NCBI GenBank assembly: GCA_019279435.1
Contig: JAAALK010000289.1
Location: 28,450,603 to 28,514,602, forward strand
Reading direction: 5' to 3'
From: Zizania palustris
Lineage: Eukaryota > Streptophyta > Magnoliopsida > Poales > Poaceae
DNA length: 64,000 nucleotides
The position numbers were made by a program, and so were the translations under genes. The notes under the pieces are model-generated. The model saw nothing but the letters and a program-made list of their open reading frames with translations. It had not been told where the DNA came from and searched no databases. This document shows, piece by piece, positions 10,221 to 21,800 of the stretch. How positions within the stretch are numbered: position 1 is the stretch's first letter; each line of letters starts with the position of its first letter.

Positions 10221-13200
10221 TTATGCAAAATAACGCTTCAAGTGCTCCGCGTGCCAAGTGTGTTTCAGGTCCTCGCCTTCCAAGGTAGCTAGACGGTAGG
10301 ATCCCGGTCGCCCGGAGCCGGTCACGATGTACGGGCCTTCCCATTTGTTGCCTAGCTTCGTCGGAGCGGCCACCGCGCGCAGGACAAGGTGCCCTGGCTG
10401 GAACTCGTTGCGCTTGACCTTAGGGTCGTACCACGCCTTCGTCTGTTTCTGGTATTGTGAAAGATTGGCGATGGCTCGGAGCCGTGTTTCCTCCGTAAGG
10501 TCGAGGGAGACAGCGCACTCTTGATCGCTCTCGGGTGTTGTGACCCGCAGCGAACCAGCTCAAAGTTCCGTCGGGGTCATCGCTTCGTCACCAAATAGAA
10601 GCCGGAACGGGGTGAATCCGGTAGCTCGGGAAGAGGTGATCCGAATGGACCACAAGATCTTCGGTAGCTCTTCAGGCCACAACCCCTTGGCCAGACCCAC
10701 GATGCGTTTATTGAGGCCGGAGATAATATGCCCATTAGCCCTCTCAACAGCCCCATTTGACTGGGGATGCCGCACCACCGCAAAGCACAGCTGGACTCCC
10801 AATTCTTCGCAGAATGCTTTGAAAGCCCCATTGTCGAACTGAGTGCCATTGTCTAGCATGAGGTGCTTGGGCACTCCGAAGCGGCAAACTATATTATGCC
10901 AAAAGAATTTCTGGACACTCCGAGAGGTGATGGAATTCAATGGTTCGGCTTCGACCCACTTGGAGAAATACTCGACGGCGACGAAGGCGAAGCGCAGGTT
11001 GCCTCTCGCTCTAGGGAATGGTCCAATGAGGTCCATCCCCCAGCGAGCTAGAGGCCACACAAGCAGGATGAGCTGTAGGCTGACCGGGGGCCTGTGGCTC
11101 CGTCACCCCATCCACTGGCATCCTTGGCAAGTACGTACTAAATCTTCGGCATCGGCGACGATTGTGGTCCAGTACACGCCCTACCGGAGGGTCTTCCCAG
11201 CGAGTGCTCAAGGGGCTAAATGGCTGCCACACAGCCCCTCGTGGATTTCTCGGAGCATTGTTATTCCGTCCGAGCGAGAGATGCACCGAAGCAGCGGAGA
11301 ACATACCCCCGACTTGTACAGGACGCCATCAATGACTTGAAAAGACCTGGCGTGGAGCAGAAGCCGCGCCTGATCTGGACTGAGTCGGTCATCCATATCG
11401 CCGCTGAGTGCTCATAAAATAGGCTCCCGCCAGTCGTCGCTGACCATGCAGAGGACTGCAACTGGCCGAGGGGACGCCGGGGCCTCGACCGGCGCGGGGG
11501 GTGGTACTTCTTTGCGGAGGGACGCCAAAGGTTTTATAATTTCTTCGAAGAAGGCACCAGGCGGCAGAGCTTCGCCGCCAGCCCCAGCCTTAGCGAGGGC
11601 GTCGGCTTGGCAGTTCTCGCTTCTTGGGATGGTCTGGACGGATATCCCTTTGAAAGATGCTTCGAATTTCCGAATGGCTTCGAGGTAGGCAGCGAGGTCG
11701 GGGTGCCGGGCCTGGAAACTCTTGTCTATATGTCCGGCGACGACCTGAGAATCGGTCTTGACTACGACGCGGGCAGCTCCAAGCGCATGCGCCTTGTGAA
11801 GACCCAGCGGGACTCCTTCATACTCAGCGATATTGTTTGTAGTCTGGAAGTTCAATCGAAAGGAGTACGAAGCCTGCTGACTAGAGGGAGAGACAATCAC
11901 TACCCCGGCACCGGCTCCGGAAGCCTGGTAGGCACCGTCCGAATAGACGGTCCACACCCCCTCACCTGCCTCCATACTGGCGTGAACAGCCGCAGACGTC
12001 CATTCAGCGACGAAATCGGCAAGGATTTGAGATTTGACGGCAGTCCGGGCTATGAAGGAGATCCCGAATGGAGCAAGCTCTACTGCCCACTTTCCGATAC
12101 GTCCGGTGGCGTCCTTATTCCGGAACATATCACCCAGTGGGTATGCGGTTGGAATAATGATATCGTGAGCCAGGAAGTAATGTCGAAGCTTCCAGGACGC
12201 CATGACGAGAGCATATGCCACCTTCTCGAGCTCAGAATACCGAGTTTTTGCTCCTGAGAAGGCTTCGGATACGAAGTAGACGGGCCGTTGCACCAGCTCC
12301 CCGCCAAGGTCTTCTTCTTGAATCAGGGCCACGCTCTCCGCGCTACCGGAGGCAGTGAGGTAGACCAAAAGAGGGGTGCCGGCCCGGGGTGTGGCGAGGG
12401 CCACGAGGTCAGAGAGGTATTCCTTCATTTGGTCAAAACAGCCCTGACATTCAGGAGTCCATTCAAAGCCTTTGGAGCCTCGTAGCGCCTTAAAAATGGG
12501 CATGCTTTTCTCGGCCGATCTCGCCAAAAAACGGCTAAGAGCGGCCAAGCGCCCAGCTAGCTTTTGCGCCTGCTTCAAATTTCGGGGGGAGACATGTTTT
12601 GCAACACACTGACTTGTGTTGGGCTAGCTTCGATACCTCGACTAGAGACTAGATACCCCAGCAGCTTCCCTGCACGTGCCCCGAAGACACACTTCTCTGG
12701 ATTAAGGCGGATCCCGCACCGCCGGAGGCTATCGAAGGTTTCAGCTATGTCCGCACTATGGCGATCCTTGACCGTGCTTTTAATGACAATGTCGTCCATA
12801 TATGCTTCGACGTTACGGCCAATCTGGTGGCCCAGAGCTTTAGATATTAGTCTTGAAAAGGTGGCTCCGGTGTTGCGGAGGCCGAAAGGCATCCGGACGT
12901 AACAAAACACTCTCGAGGAGGTAATAAAACTTGTCTTGACCTGATCTTCCGGCTTCAACCAGATCTGGTGATACCCTGAATAGGCGTCAAGGAAGCTGAG
13001 AAGCTCGGCACCAGCAGTGGAATCAACTAACTAGTCAATGCGAGACATGGGGTAGGGGTCATGAGGGCAAGCTTTATTCAGAGAAGTGAAGTCGATACAC
13101 ATGCGCCACTTGCCAGATGTTTTCTTCTGGACAAACACTGGATTAGACAACCACTCGGCGTGACTAACTTCCCGAATGACCCCCGCCCCCAGAGCAACTT

Positions 13201-14187
13201 CTCAGTCTCGGTCTTGGTAAGCTCAGCTCGCTCGATGGACAGCTTTCGGAGCCCCTAGCGCACCGGGCGAGCTTTTGGGTTGACCGCCAGGGAGTGCTCG
13301 ATAATCGAGCGGTCGACGCCTGGGATGTCTTCGTCGGACCACGCGAAGATGTCCATGTTGTTGCGGATGACTTCTTCGAGTTTCTCTAACACCTTCGGCT
13401 CCAGGCCTCCTCCGAAGCGGATCAGACACTCCTTCCCATTCCGGATCAGGACCTTTGTGACGATTTCCCTCTCCAGGAGCGGCTTGGCTGGGTGTCCCTT
13501 TGGCGCAGTGTCTTCGGCACCTGACAATCCGACTTCTTCCGAGCCTCCTCGAACGCTGTGGACCTGGCGCGGCTCCAATGGGGCCAAGTGACCATACTCG
13601 ACCCGGCGGGCCGCAGCCTGGTCTCCCAGAACCGACAACACTCTCCCTGGAGTTGGCATCTTGAGGCACAAGTAGTTGTGGTGGGCGATGGCCCCGAAGC
13701 GGTTGAGCATCCCCCTCCCGAAGATGGCGTTGTAGGCGTATGGGGCGTCGACGACGTCAAAGATGATCTCCTCGCCGCGACGAAGGGGGGAGTCTCCGAA
13801 GGTCACCTCCAACCCAATCTGGCCGAGAGCGTCGAACGGTGGACCTGCGAAGCCCTGGAGTGGCCGGGAAGCTGGCAACAAGTGCTTCCGAGAGAGACAC
13901 AGCTGGTCGAAAGCCTACACGAAGATAATGTCAGCGGAACTCCCTCCATCGACCAGGATGCGACGCACCACGACTCCCGCGATGTCTTCCGAGATAACGA
14001 GGGGGTCGGTGTGCGGGAACTTGACGCCGGCGGCGTCCTCGGCGGTGAAGGAGATGGGGACATGGGACCATTCGGGAAGCGCGGAGGAGATTGAGGTGCT
14101 GATATGCCTGACCTCCCGGACGTAGTCCCTCCACTGGCGCTTTGACATGGCTCCCAGAGCCCCTCCTCCGGATATGGGGAGGACCAC
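10221..14187 (-). pseudogene. pol: pol of gypsy 1 (protease, RT, two RNase H-type domains, integrase), inactivated
   Basis: Reading leftward on the minus strand: a protease with VDGGSSADIIFV (near 13930), then RT with the core AYMDDIVIKS (about 12790) and MPFGLRNTGATFSRL. Next come a reduced RNase H region (ETRYSELEK-like TRYSELEKVAYAL) and a second, archaeal-like RNase H (WTVYSDGAYQASGAG, near 11945). The integrase has an HHCC finger (HEGLCGSH, CQGCQW) and the D-D-E core (GMDLIG, LDNGTQF, GAVERAN). The C-terminus HTWHAEHLKRYFA ends with TAA at 10221. It is close in order and sequence to the intact pol at 57006-60796. In-frame stops are scattered throughout, for example at Gln codons near 13252, 13917 and 13031, and frameshifts occur near 12575 and 13200. 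Confidence 0.92.
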
Positions 14188-15753
14188 CCGTTTCCCTCAG
14201 TCTGGTCCATCCTCGAGCTTGGGAACCTGGACCCTGCCAAGCTCCGGAGCTAGGCCCAGGACTTCCGGTCCGTCTTGCCGCCCGACTATCTGGACCGCAT
14301 CAGGGCGGGGTGCAGAGGCTCCTTTGTCGGTGGAGCCGCGGCCGGAGTTTCGCTCGAGGTAGTCATTCCGGAGAGCGAGGATGGTCTGGCAGGAGTCGGT
14401 GTCGTGGCTCCGGTTCTCGCCGTGGACGCTGCAGTAAAGAACAACCCCTTCGGAGAACGCCCTTGGCAGAGCCCTGGCTCCGGCGGGACGCCCTCCACCA
14501 GATGTGTGCTGGTGCTTGGTAGGGCCCCTATGGGTGATGCTGAGGACTTCCCCTCGAAGGTGCTTCTGACCCCGCCGGGAGTCCCGGTGAGTGGAGTCTT
14601 GTCGATCGGAGTCTTGGCGGCGAAGGTCTAGAGCGGGGCGGACTCCGCGGTCGAGGTCCGGTGAAACTTCGTACGCCTTGGCGTTTGAGGTTCAGACAGG
14701 AACAATCATCGCTTGTCGATGCAGCTGACCCTCCTCGGACTGGGCGTACTCTTCGAAGTACGTCATGAGCTGCGCCACCGAGGAAATCGGCTTCTGATGA
14801 AGCTTGTCGAGGAGGCCCGGGTGGGTGACGCCCTCTCGGGCAGCATCAATGACCGAGGAGGCCGAAAGTCCTTTGATCTGGGCCTTGGTATGTGCGAAGC
14901 GTTGGGAGTATTACGGCAGCGTCTCTCCGGGCTGCTGCTTCACCTGGAAGAGGCTTCCGGTCGACATTGGGGCCACGAAGGTCCCTTGGAAGTTGTTGAC
15001 GAACTTCTTCTTCAGCTAGTCCCACGAACGGATTGTTCCGGGCCGGAGCGACCAAAACCATCGGAGAGCGATCCCTTCGAGCGCCAGTGGGAAGCACTTA
15101 ACCATGGTGTCGCGACTCCCCCCGGACGCTTCTATCGCCAGAGCGTACGAGCGAGAGAATTCTCCGGGGTCAGAGTCCCCGGAATACTTGGGAAGCTTGG
15201 CGGCGCGAAACTTCGAGCCGAAACACACTGTTTGGAGGTCGGGGTGCAGGGGAGACTCTTCGTCGTACGACGTGTTTTCTTCCTCCACTTGATCTTCATC
15301 ATCGCTCAAGGCCACGGCTGCAACCCTCATGGCGCGGGAGGGCTCCGGAGGACGAAGCGACGCCTCCTGGCGCCATTGAGCCAGCTCCGCCTTCAGTCTG
15401 GCATTCTCGGCTGCGAGGGCATCAGCCTGACTCCCGCTTCCTCCGGAGGCAGTCTCCGGATCTTGTGAGCGGATGTAGTCGGTCCGGAGGGCCACTGCCA
15501 GAGGCCCGCTTGGAGGGTGCACCTCTGAAGGCCCCTCCTGGGACCCTGTGGGGTTGGCGGAGGCCGGCTCCGTAATGCCAGTAGGACCCCGAACCTCTGG
15601 CGTCCCCTTAGGGGCCTGGGTCGGCTCCATGGCGGGCGCTCCGACGGACGCGACGGCTGGTGGGTCTGGAGTGGCGACTGGGGTAGGCTCAACTCCGGCG
15701 GTGCGGGCCGACCGCCGCAGAGGAACCGTGCTCGCGCCCTTCCGACCTGACAT
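14188..15753 (-). pseudogene. gag: gag of gypsy 1, inactivated
   Basis: Starts at ATG 15753 (MSGRKGASTVPLRRSAR). The N-terminal 170 residues are Pro/Thr-rich with a short coiled coil (ALAAENARLKAELAQWRQ). The retrotransposon gag core follows (KLPKYSGDSDPGEFSRSYALA, then CFPLALEGIALRWF), interrupted by TAG near 15014 in IRSWD*LKKK. Further on a noncanonical Cys/His cluster (YCSVHGENRSHDTDSC, near 14420) replaces a normal zinc knuckle. This is common in this lineage. Several stops separate the intact stretches. The product would form the capsid-like particle. Confidence 0.85.
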
Positions 15754-15798
15754 GTCTCTGTGACTGGATGTAGAGGACGCTAGCTTCTCGAACTAGGA

Positions 15799-15816
15799 TC
15801 CCCACGGACGGCGCCA
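15799..15816 (-). other. Primer-binding site of gypsy 1
   Basis: Two bases inside the 5' LTR, the minus strand reads TGGCGCCGTCCGTGGGGA. The TGGCGCC start is the complement of a tRNA 3' CCA end and resembles Asp/Glu-type primers used by related elements. The exact tRNA cannot be fixed by eye. Confidence 0.7.
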
Positions 15817-15818
15817 AC

Positions 15819-16399
15819 TGTTGGGATGACGGATCGAGCCAGCAGGTTTCTTGGTGGATGAGAGTAATGGAATGCTGTGCGCTAATTATATTCTTGGATC
15901 GTGTGTTTATTACAACTGTAGTTGGGGGGTATTTATAGGGTGACCCGCCCGGAAGGGTCGGGTACCTCCAAAACCCCCAACCACTACTCGGTCTGACACT
16001 GGTCTGTAGTACAGACAAGAATAGGTGTTACATAGTACAGACAAGAAGGTGCGATTCTGACAGCGTATCAACCGTGTCGGGCGCTGCACGGCCGCCCGAC
16101 ACGGCGCAAGCGATCACGATCTTGTCCCCGGACAACCTTGACTGAGTCTTTCCCCATGTTCGGCTGCGCCCCGAAGCCTCCGAACTTGTCGAAGGCTGGC
16201 CTCCGGCATCCAGCTGGTCGCCTCCCCCGAGAGCCCCTTCGGCACGCCCCGGAGCTCCCGGAGGCCTTTGGGTCTCCCCGTCCGGAGGCCCCGGTACCTT
16301 CGGCACAGGGGTCTGGGTCTTCCGATCGTGGCCTCCTCTTCGAACCGTACTGCCCTTCGCGCTTCCAACTGTCATGTCATCGGGATTATCTCCTCAACA
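15819..16399 (-). repeat. 5' LTR of gypsy 1 (581 bp)
   Basis: Aligns with 4771-5303. Differences are mostly transitions. It also carries a 48-bp GC-rich segment (about 16224-16271) absent from the 3' LTR and a short GTCAT duplication near its right end. It is followed by the duplication ATTTA (16400-16404). Confidence 0.93.
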
Positions 16400-16718
16400 A
16401 TTTATAAACTAATCTTTCTACTGAGATGTCATCACATATCTCTAGCATTATGTAGACAATTCAATATATTATTGCTTATCCAACTGGTTTCTTGACTTAT
16501 TTATTTGGTTTGTGTCACTAGATGTGGCATATATGAAAAGACAATACCAAAAGTGCAATGATAGTTTAACCTTATTGGCCACTTCATGTTATTATTATGT
16601 TAACGACCATAATAAACCAGTACAGCTTGTGATGTTTAAGGGAGTTTAGTATACTGACTGCAACGCCGTATTTAGTGAAGGGAATATCACTGTGCCTTTA
16701 ATGTGTTGTACTGATGTT

Positions 16719-17043
16719 TAGCTCCCATAAGCTAAAGTTTAGGCTAATAAGAAGGATTAAACTTGAGCTAATTAGAAAACTAATTGTAGAACATCTAGGC
16801 TAATTCGCGAGACGAATCTATTAAACTTAATTAGTTCATGATTTGACAAAACGGTGCTACAGTAAAAATATGTTAACGATGGATTAGTTATGCTTAATAG
16901 ATTCGTCTCGTGAATTAGCCGTGAATTAGCCTATAGGTTATGCAATTAGTTTTATAATTAACTCATATTTAATTAATCTAATTAGTATTTGAATATCGGA
17001 TGTGACATGGGCTAAACTTTAGCTTCGTGCAGCCAAATAGCTC
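16719..17043. mobile_element. Fold-back MITE, about 325 bp
   Basis: The two halves are inverted repeats of each other over about 150 bp. AAGCTAAAGTTTAGGC near 16730 pairs with GGGCTAAACTTTAGCTT near 17010-17027. GGCTAATTCGCGAGACGAAT (16799-16818) pairs with a matching inverted copy near 16897-16920. The loop is the 'GTGCTACAGTAAA' region. No coding is present. The sequence type is common in grass genomes, but the superfamily was not determined because the extreme ends are degraded. Confidence 0.7.
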
Positions 17044-17986
17044 CTCAGGTGGTGAGCATAAAGTGCTAATAAATCATTAGTTCATAAGCAGCTTGTAATT
17101 TTCTTTTAATTTCTTTGAATGGCCCCCTGTTCTTTCAGATATATTGGTTCTGCAACAGTAACAAACTCCAACATTCATATGTTATCTTCTTTACCTCTCC
17201 CTCTCTCAGTAGTTTTTATTATCATAATTGCAAGTATAATAACGAAGCAATCATCATAAACTAACCATTTGATCTTTTTTTCTGATTAGAAGTTGCCCAG
17301 CTGCACAACTTTAATTCAGTAGTTTTCTGAATTGGCTGTATCATTCTCCTTCAAGATGCCACGAGCCATGCAGATATGCTGTCAAATCAAGCTGCTTTCG
17401 TCTTGGTCCTAATGATATTCTTACTGTATCAATGCATTTGTATTTTTGTAGAGAAAATTTCTTGGGTGGAAGTATCTTACCGGTACTGTCAAGGTACTTT
17501 TGGTAACTACTAGCCAGTCAAATTAAAGTTTCATTTTTATCACTTATTTCATCCTTTTGCTTTTCATCAACTGTCGGTGTGCACTGTAGCAGGTGCTCCT
17601 CACTGGTATTGGTGCTTTGTCTTGTGTTAAAGGGGACCTACCCCACCTGCCTCAACTTTGCCTTACTCAGTCCTGGCATGCTACATCAAAGGATCTTAAC
17701 TTTGTTTACAGTCAATTAGTACCATATCATAGCTATATCCTCTGTCGGTGGGGCCTCTGGTATTGAACTTTAACTACTGCCTAATACTAGTATTTTTTTA
17801 TCATGTTTATGCTCCAGTTTATGCTGTGTGCCCTTACAGTTCCTGCTAGTGCTCCATCTATCTATTTTAATTTCCTGGGTTTACATTCTTTGGTTCACGG
17901 TATTATTGCATTGATATTTTACTCTTTACTATTTTACTTCTTTGTAGCTGTCATGGTCTCATCGATACTCTGATTTACGCGTGGTT

Positions 17987-18010
17987 TTGCTTGCTTGCTT
18001 GCTTGCTTGC
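17987..18010. repeat. GCTT microsatellite
   Basis: About six tandem copies of a four-base unit (TTGC/GCTT). A simple repeat with no further feature. Confidence 0.85.
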
Positions 18011-18639
18011 ATTTCCTGCCGTTTGTATCTTGACTTGTGAGTAATAGTTTGTACTTCCTTGTCTTTGATGCTGACTTCGTACTGCCCCTTTGCACTCTCT
18101 TTCGTTGATCCTGACACGCCACCTGAACACTAGAGGATGCTGCTTCATGGCACTTCCATTGTGCTACATTACGCCATAATTAGGTCATCAACTGCATTTT
18201 TTTTCAAACTTTTGTACCGAAATTTCTTGGTGCTGAGCAGCGTGTTTAGACGGGATCTTGTGCCTTATTTTACTCTCATTGCCGAAAAAAATGTATTTAC
18301 GGCTTAAATGGGCATCTCGAGTTGCTGCACTTCCAAATAATAATTGCAAAGTAATTGCAACAAAAATAATATCTTAGAGTTAAATTAATATGAAAGAATT
18401 ATTTCTCTGGGTTTTGAAGTACACTTACATTGGGGTGTTACCTATAACAATCTAGTATCCTTGGTGTAATGCTCCTATTCTTTCTCATTGAATCGTGTGG
18501 TGATGATCAGATGTTAGGGGAGGGAAAAACGGGCGGGGGGATCAGTGATGCCTTCGTGGGCAGTGAAAACTAATTACAGTGTGCAAACTTGCAGACTTGC
18601 AGTGTCGTCTCTGCTGGTGCCCATGCTGCATGCTGCATG

Positions 18640-18807
18640 CTAGCTCCTGCCGTAGTAATGCAACGTCATGACCTGGTTCGTGCTCGGCGAGCTAGGGGCT
18701 GGCAAAACCGCGGCAGCCTCCGCCGGCGGCGAGCACCAGATGCGGTCGCGGACGTGTTGCAGTGTCATCTCCGGCGGAAGGCGCTGCCCTCGACAGGTAA
18801 TCTCTAA
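18640..18807 (-). CDS. Exon 4 (last) of the DRIP-like gene, 18.6 kb from exon 3
   Basis: After the acceptor TGATGCAG the minus strand encodes 55 residues: LEITCRGQRLPPEMTLQHV, RDRIWCSPPAEA and the C-terminus MTLHYYGRS, then TAG. It continues the RAWUL-like domain in phase 0, exactly where exon 3 stops. The plus-strand frames over this stretch are shadows. No second copy of this exon is visible nearer to exon 3. Confidence 0.78.
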   Translation of the reverse strand, partial: LEITCRGQRLPPEMTLQHVRDRIWCSPPAEAAAVLPAPSSPSTNQVMTLHYYGRS

Positions 18808-21800
18808 CTGCATCAGTCATACACACACACATACATACATGTCAGTGCTACCTCATGAAGTCGATCTCGTGTTTTCTTTAATGATATGGCGCTTAATTTA
18901 GCTCAATCGATGATGCTTAATTAGTTAGTTCGTCACCGACAACGTACCGTATATATGCAAGTTGTGAGTGCATGTCACTGGACTGGTGACAGACACGGTA
19001 CGTAGTATTATTATATATATGGACCACGTACATTAATTCTGTGGAAACAAACAGGGGCACAAAACATAGAACATCTACATGGTTACGAAAGAGAAAGAGG
19101 GGATAGTAGTAGTATTACTAACTGGAGAAGATACCGTATATACCACGATTTTTTAAAATAATATTTTTTTAAAAGAAAATTTTAAATTTGTATGACGATT
19201 TTAAAAAATTACAGAAGTACGGCACTTGAAGTGCCGATTAGTTTCACGTCATCTCCAGTCGATACTTCAAGTGTCGACTGGAGCTGACGTGATAGAATCT
19301 GATAGGGGGCAGCATCTAGTTGGTACTTAAGTGTCGACTAGAGCTGAAATGTGGCACCAATTTTTATACCTAATTTTTTTTGTAAAAATCAAGAGAATTC
19401 TAGTAGTAGTCTATATATATATATATATTGGAAAAATCAAGCTATACTCTTCTTGTTTTTCTTTGATTTTCTTTGAGATATTTATATTCCGTGTAACTTG
19501 CATTTGGTTTCATTCTCTCTTAATTAAGGCTTATCTAAAAAATCAACTAAAAAGACTACAAGCAAATAAATACTAGAAACATATAGAATGCAACATAAAT
19601 GTACTGATCAGCGTGCATCTGAGCATCATATTAAGACAAAATAATTACCTTTTTTAGAGAAAGGAATAAATAAAAATAGTTTTATTAAAATGATGCTTAG
19701 TGACTATAAAATATAATTTAATTTACAACAGCGAGTCTTGAACATCATAATTTAATTTCTTTTTTATTTTAAGAATATTTCAAATAACAATCTGCTAGCT
19801 ACATTTATATATTCTCTTCCCTTTTGAAATCGATTTAGGTAAAGTGTATTGCAGCAGTACATATACCACACCTACACGACGCAGGCATATATAAAGTCAT
19901 CGGCAGTAGTGATCGCAAGTTATAATTAAGAACGTTAGCATCATACAAGGTGGAACTAATAATAATCTGATGGACTAAAAAATAGAGAGATGTTAGCCAG
20001 CTTAGTATACAATTATTAATGCAAGGTTGGCATGCATACAGAAAGGTATCGTAGTGGAGGACCAACGTATACATGCATACACATACATGTGAATTGTACA
20101 TAGTTGAATGGAACCCGGCATCCACTGAATTTTGCATGCTGGCTACTAGATACAGATATCGCTTGATGTAGAGGTTTGATGGGCTTCTATTATTGAGTTG
20201 AAAAAAAGTTTATTTGCATGCAAGCTCACCACTCACTCCTTGTATGTGCTCGCTTCGATTTTTTAAAGAGATGATATGTTAGGAAATCCATAAAGAATCC
20301 ATATGTTTCCTTATTGTTGTTGTGAACCGTGTATTCGTAAAAGTTATTAATAACAGAACTAGTATTTTAGAAAAATCTACTAATCTTATTTTCAAAATAA
20401 TTATTAATATTTTTTTATTTATTAGTGAGTTAACATTTTATTTGTTTGATTGCACATATTAAAATAAGAGTATTTACTCTTGTGTCATATAATTGACTGC
20501 ATTTAATTTACTCTTTTGACATATCTAATGTATATGACAACAACTGAACATAAGACCAATGTCGTATGCCGTGTGGAGCAAAAGAGTAAATATCATCTTC
20601 TAGGATATTTAATAATTTACCATTCAAAAGTTTTCAATAATTTTCAATGATATGTAGTCTCTCTCTATATATATATATAACTGATGTATTACCTAATTAA
20701 TAACGTTCACTCATGTCTATCCTACACTCTAGCTAGCTAACTATTCATCCCTTCTCATACAAACATTAGTTTAAGATAAAACCAATAAATTAATGTTGAG
20801 AATAAAATGTAACTAATTAAGAGTTAATTAAGGAATATTGAGGAAATAAAACTTTTGATCTGTGATATATATATATATATATAAGAATATATATCATAAA
20901 ATTGGAGTGGCTATAAATTAAGTTTTGTTAGGGAGATTTAGTTTGCAGCTGTAGGGACTAGGGTGGCTGCTGCCCCATACAATCGATGATGAAACCAATG
21001 CATGTCAAAGAGAGAGAGGATGTGTCGGTGGAGAATATTATACAAGTACACCAACGATATTATCTCATGGCTACGTAATTATGGATCATAATGTGACACT
21101 GACACTACTACAATTACCAAATGATCATAATGACAATAATTTTAATAATACTAATTAATCATTTCCTCATGAAGCTAATTATATAGTTGTGGACCTGGCC
21201 TTTTGGCCAAGAGAGGTTGTGATTGGTGAATAGCGTATCGCGGTGTACTGCTATCTATAGCATGACATGATTTCAGGAGGTACAGTACTTACGCCGAAGG
21301 ATATGTCAGATTTGATGGGACAGTAAGATTGCTCTTAAATAGATATGATGCCACATATTTGAAAATAATTTTAAAATAGCATATGTACAGTGAGAGTTTT
21401 CCTAATGACAATTTGGTTCCATATATATATGACATATATTTTTTTCATAAAATGGACTACATAGCTTGGAACTAATATATAGGTGATAAATAACTTATCA
21501 TTTTTTGGAAATTGCATAAAAAATTCGCATGCATATAAGAAGACTAAAATCATGCCATGAGTCAAATTAGGTAAAAAGGAAGCCAGCTTTTACCCCTTAA
21601 AAGTCGAGTTCCAAAGGAAAGTTGAATAAAATGTTTTTTTATCAAATTAATGAGAGTATTTAGAGATGTAAGATCAAATGTTGTCCCTCTCACTTAATTT
21701 AAGTATGTTCTTATTACTCTACACACAAAAAATTAAAGATACTAGATCAGTCGTCCCTCTCGGGGGCGGAGCCACATGGTTGGGAGAGGAGCCCCTTCTA

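Larger units (their letters stand above)
4771..16399 (-). mobile_element. Full-length Ty3/gypsy LTR retrotransposon, Tat-type (gypsy 1)
   Basis: A complete 11.6-kb element in minus orientation. Both LTRs begin TGTTGGG and end CAACA, and it is flanked by a perfect 5-bp duplication ATTTA (4766-4770 and 16400-16404). Reading on the minus strand, the order is 5' LTR (15819-16399), primer-binding site, gag, protease, RT, RNase H, a second RNase H-like domain, integrase, a tandem-repeat block, an oppositely oriented extra gene, polypurine tract and 3' LTR (4771-5303). Dual RNase H domains plus an extra ORF between integrase and the 3' LTR are known traits of the Tat lineage. The coding region is inactivated by many stops and frameshifts. 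The LTRs differ by several percent by eye plus a 48-bp indel, so the insertion is not very recent. Confidence 0.95.
16400..18639. other. Gene-free stretch between gypsy 1 and the DRIP-like last exon
   Basis: No coding frame could be supported. It holds a fold-back MITE (16719-17043) and a GCTT microsatellite (17987-18010). The part nearest 18639 should contain the 3' UTR of the minus-strand DRIP-like gene, but no clear polyadenylation signal was identified. Confidence 0.5.

Noticed and set aside
11607..12257. 216-aa plus-strand frame
   Set aside because: Antisense to the RNase H region of gypsy 1 pol.
18589..18901. Plus-strand frame with a P-loop-like GELGAGKTA
   Set aside because: It is the exact antisense of the last exon of the DRIP-like gene. 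The minus-strand protein has family-level conservation and correct splice phase, so the Walker-like string is chance.
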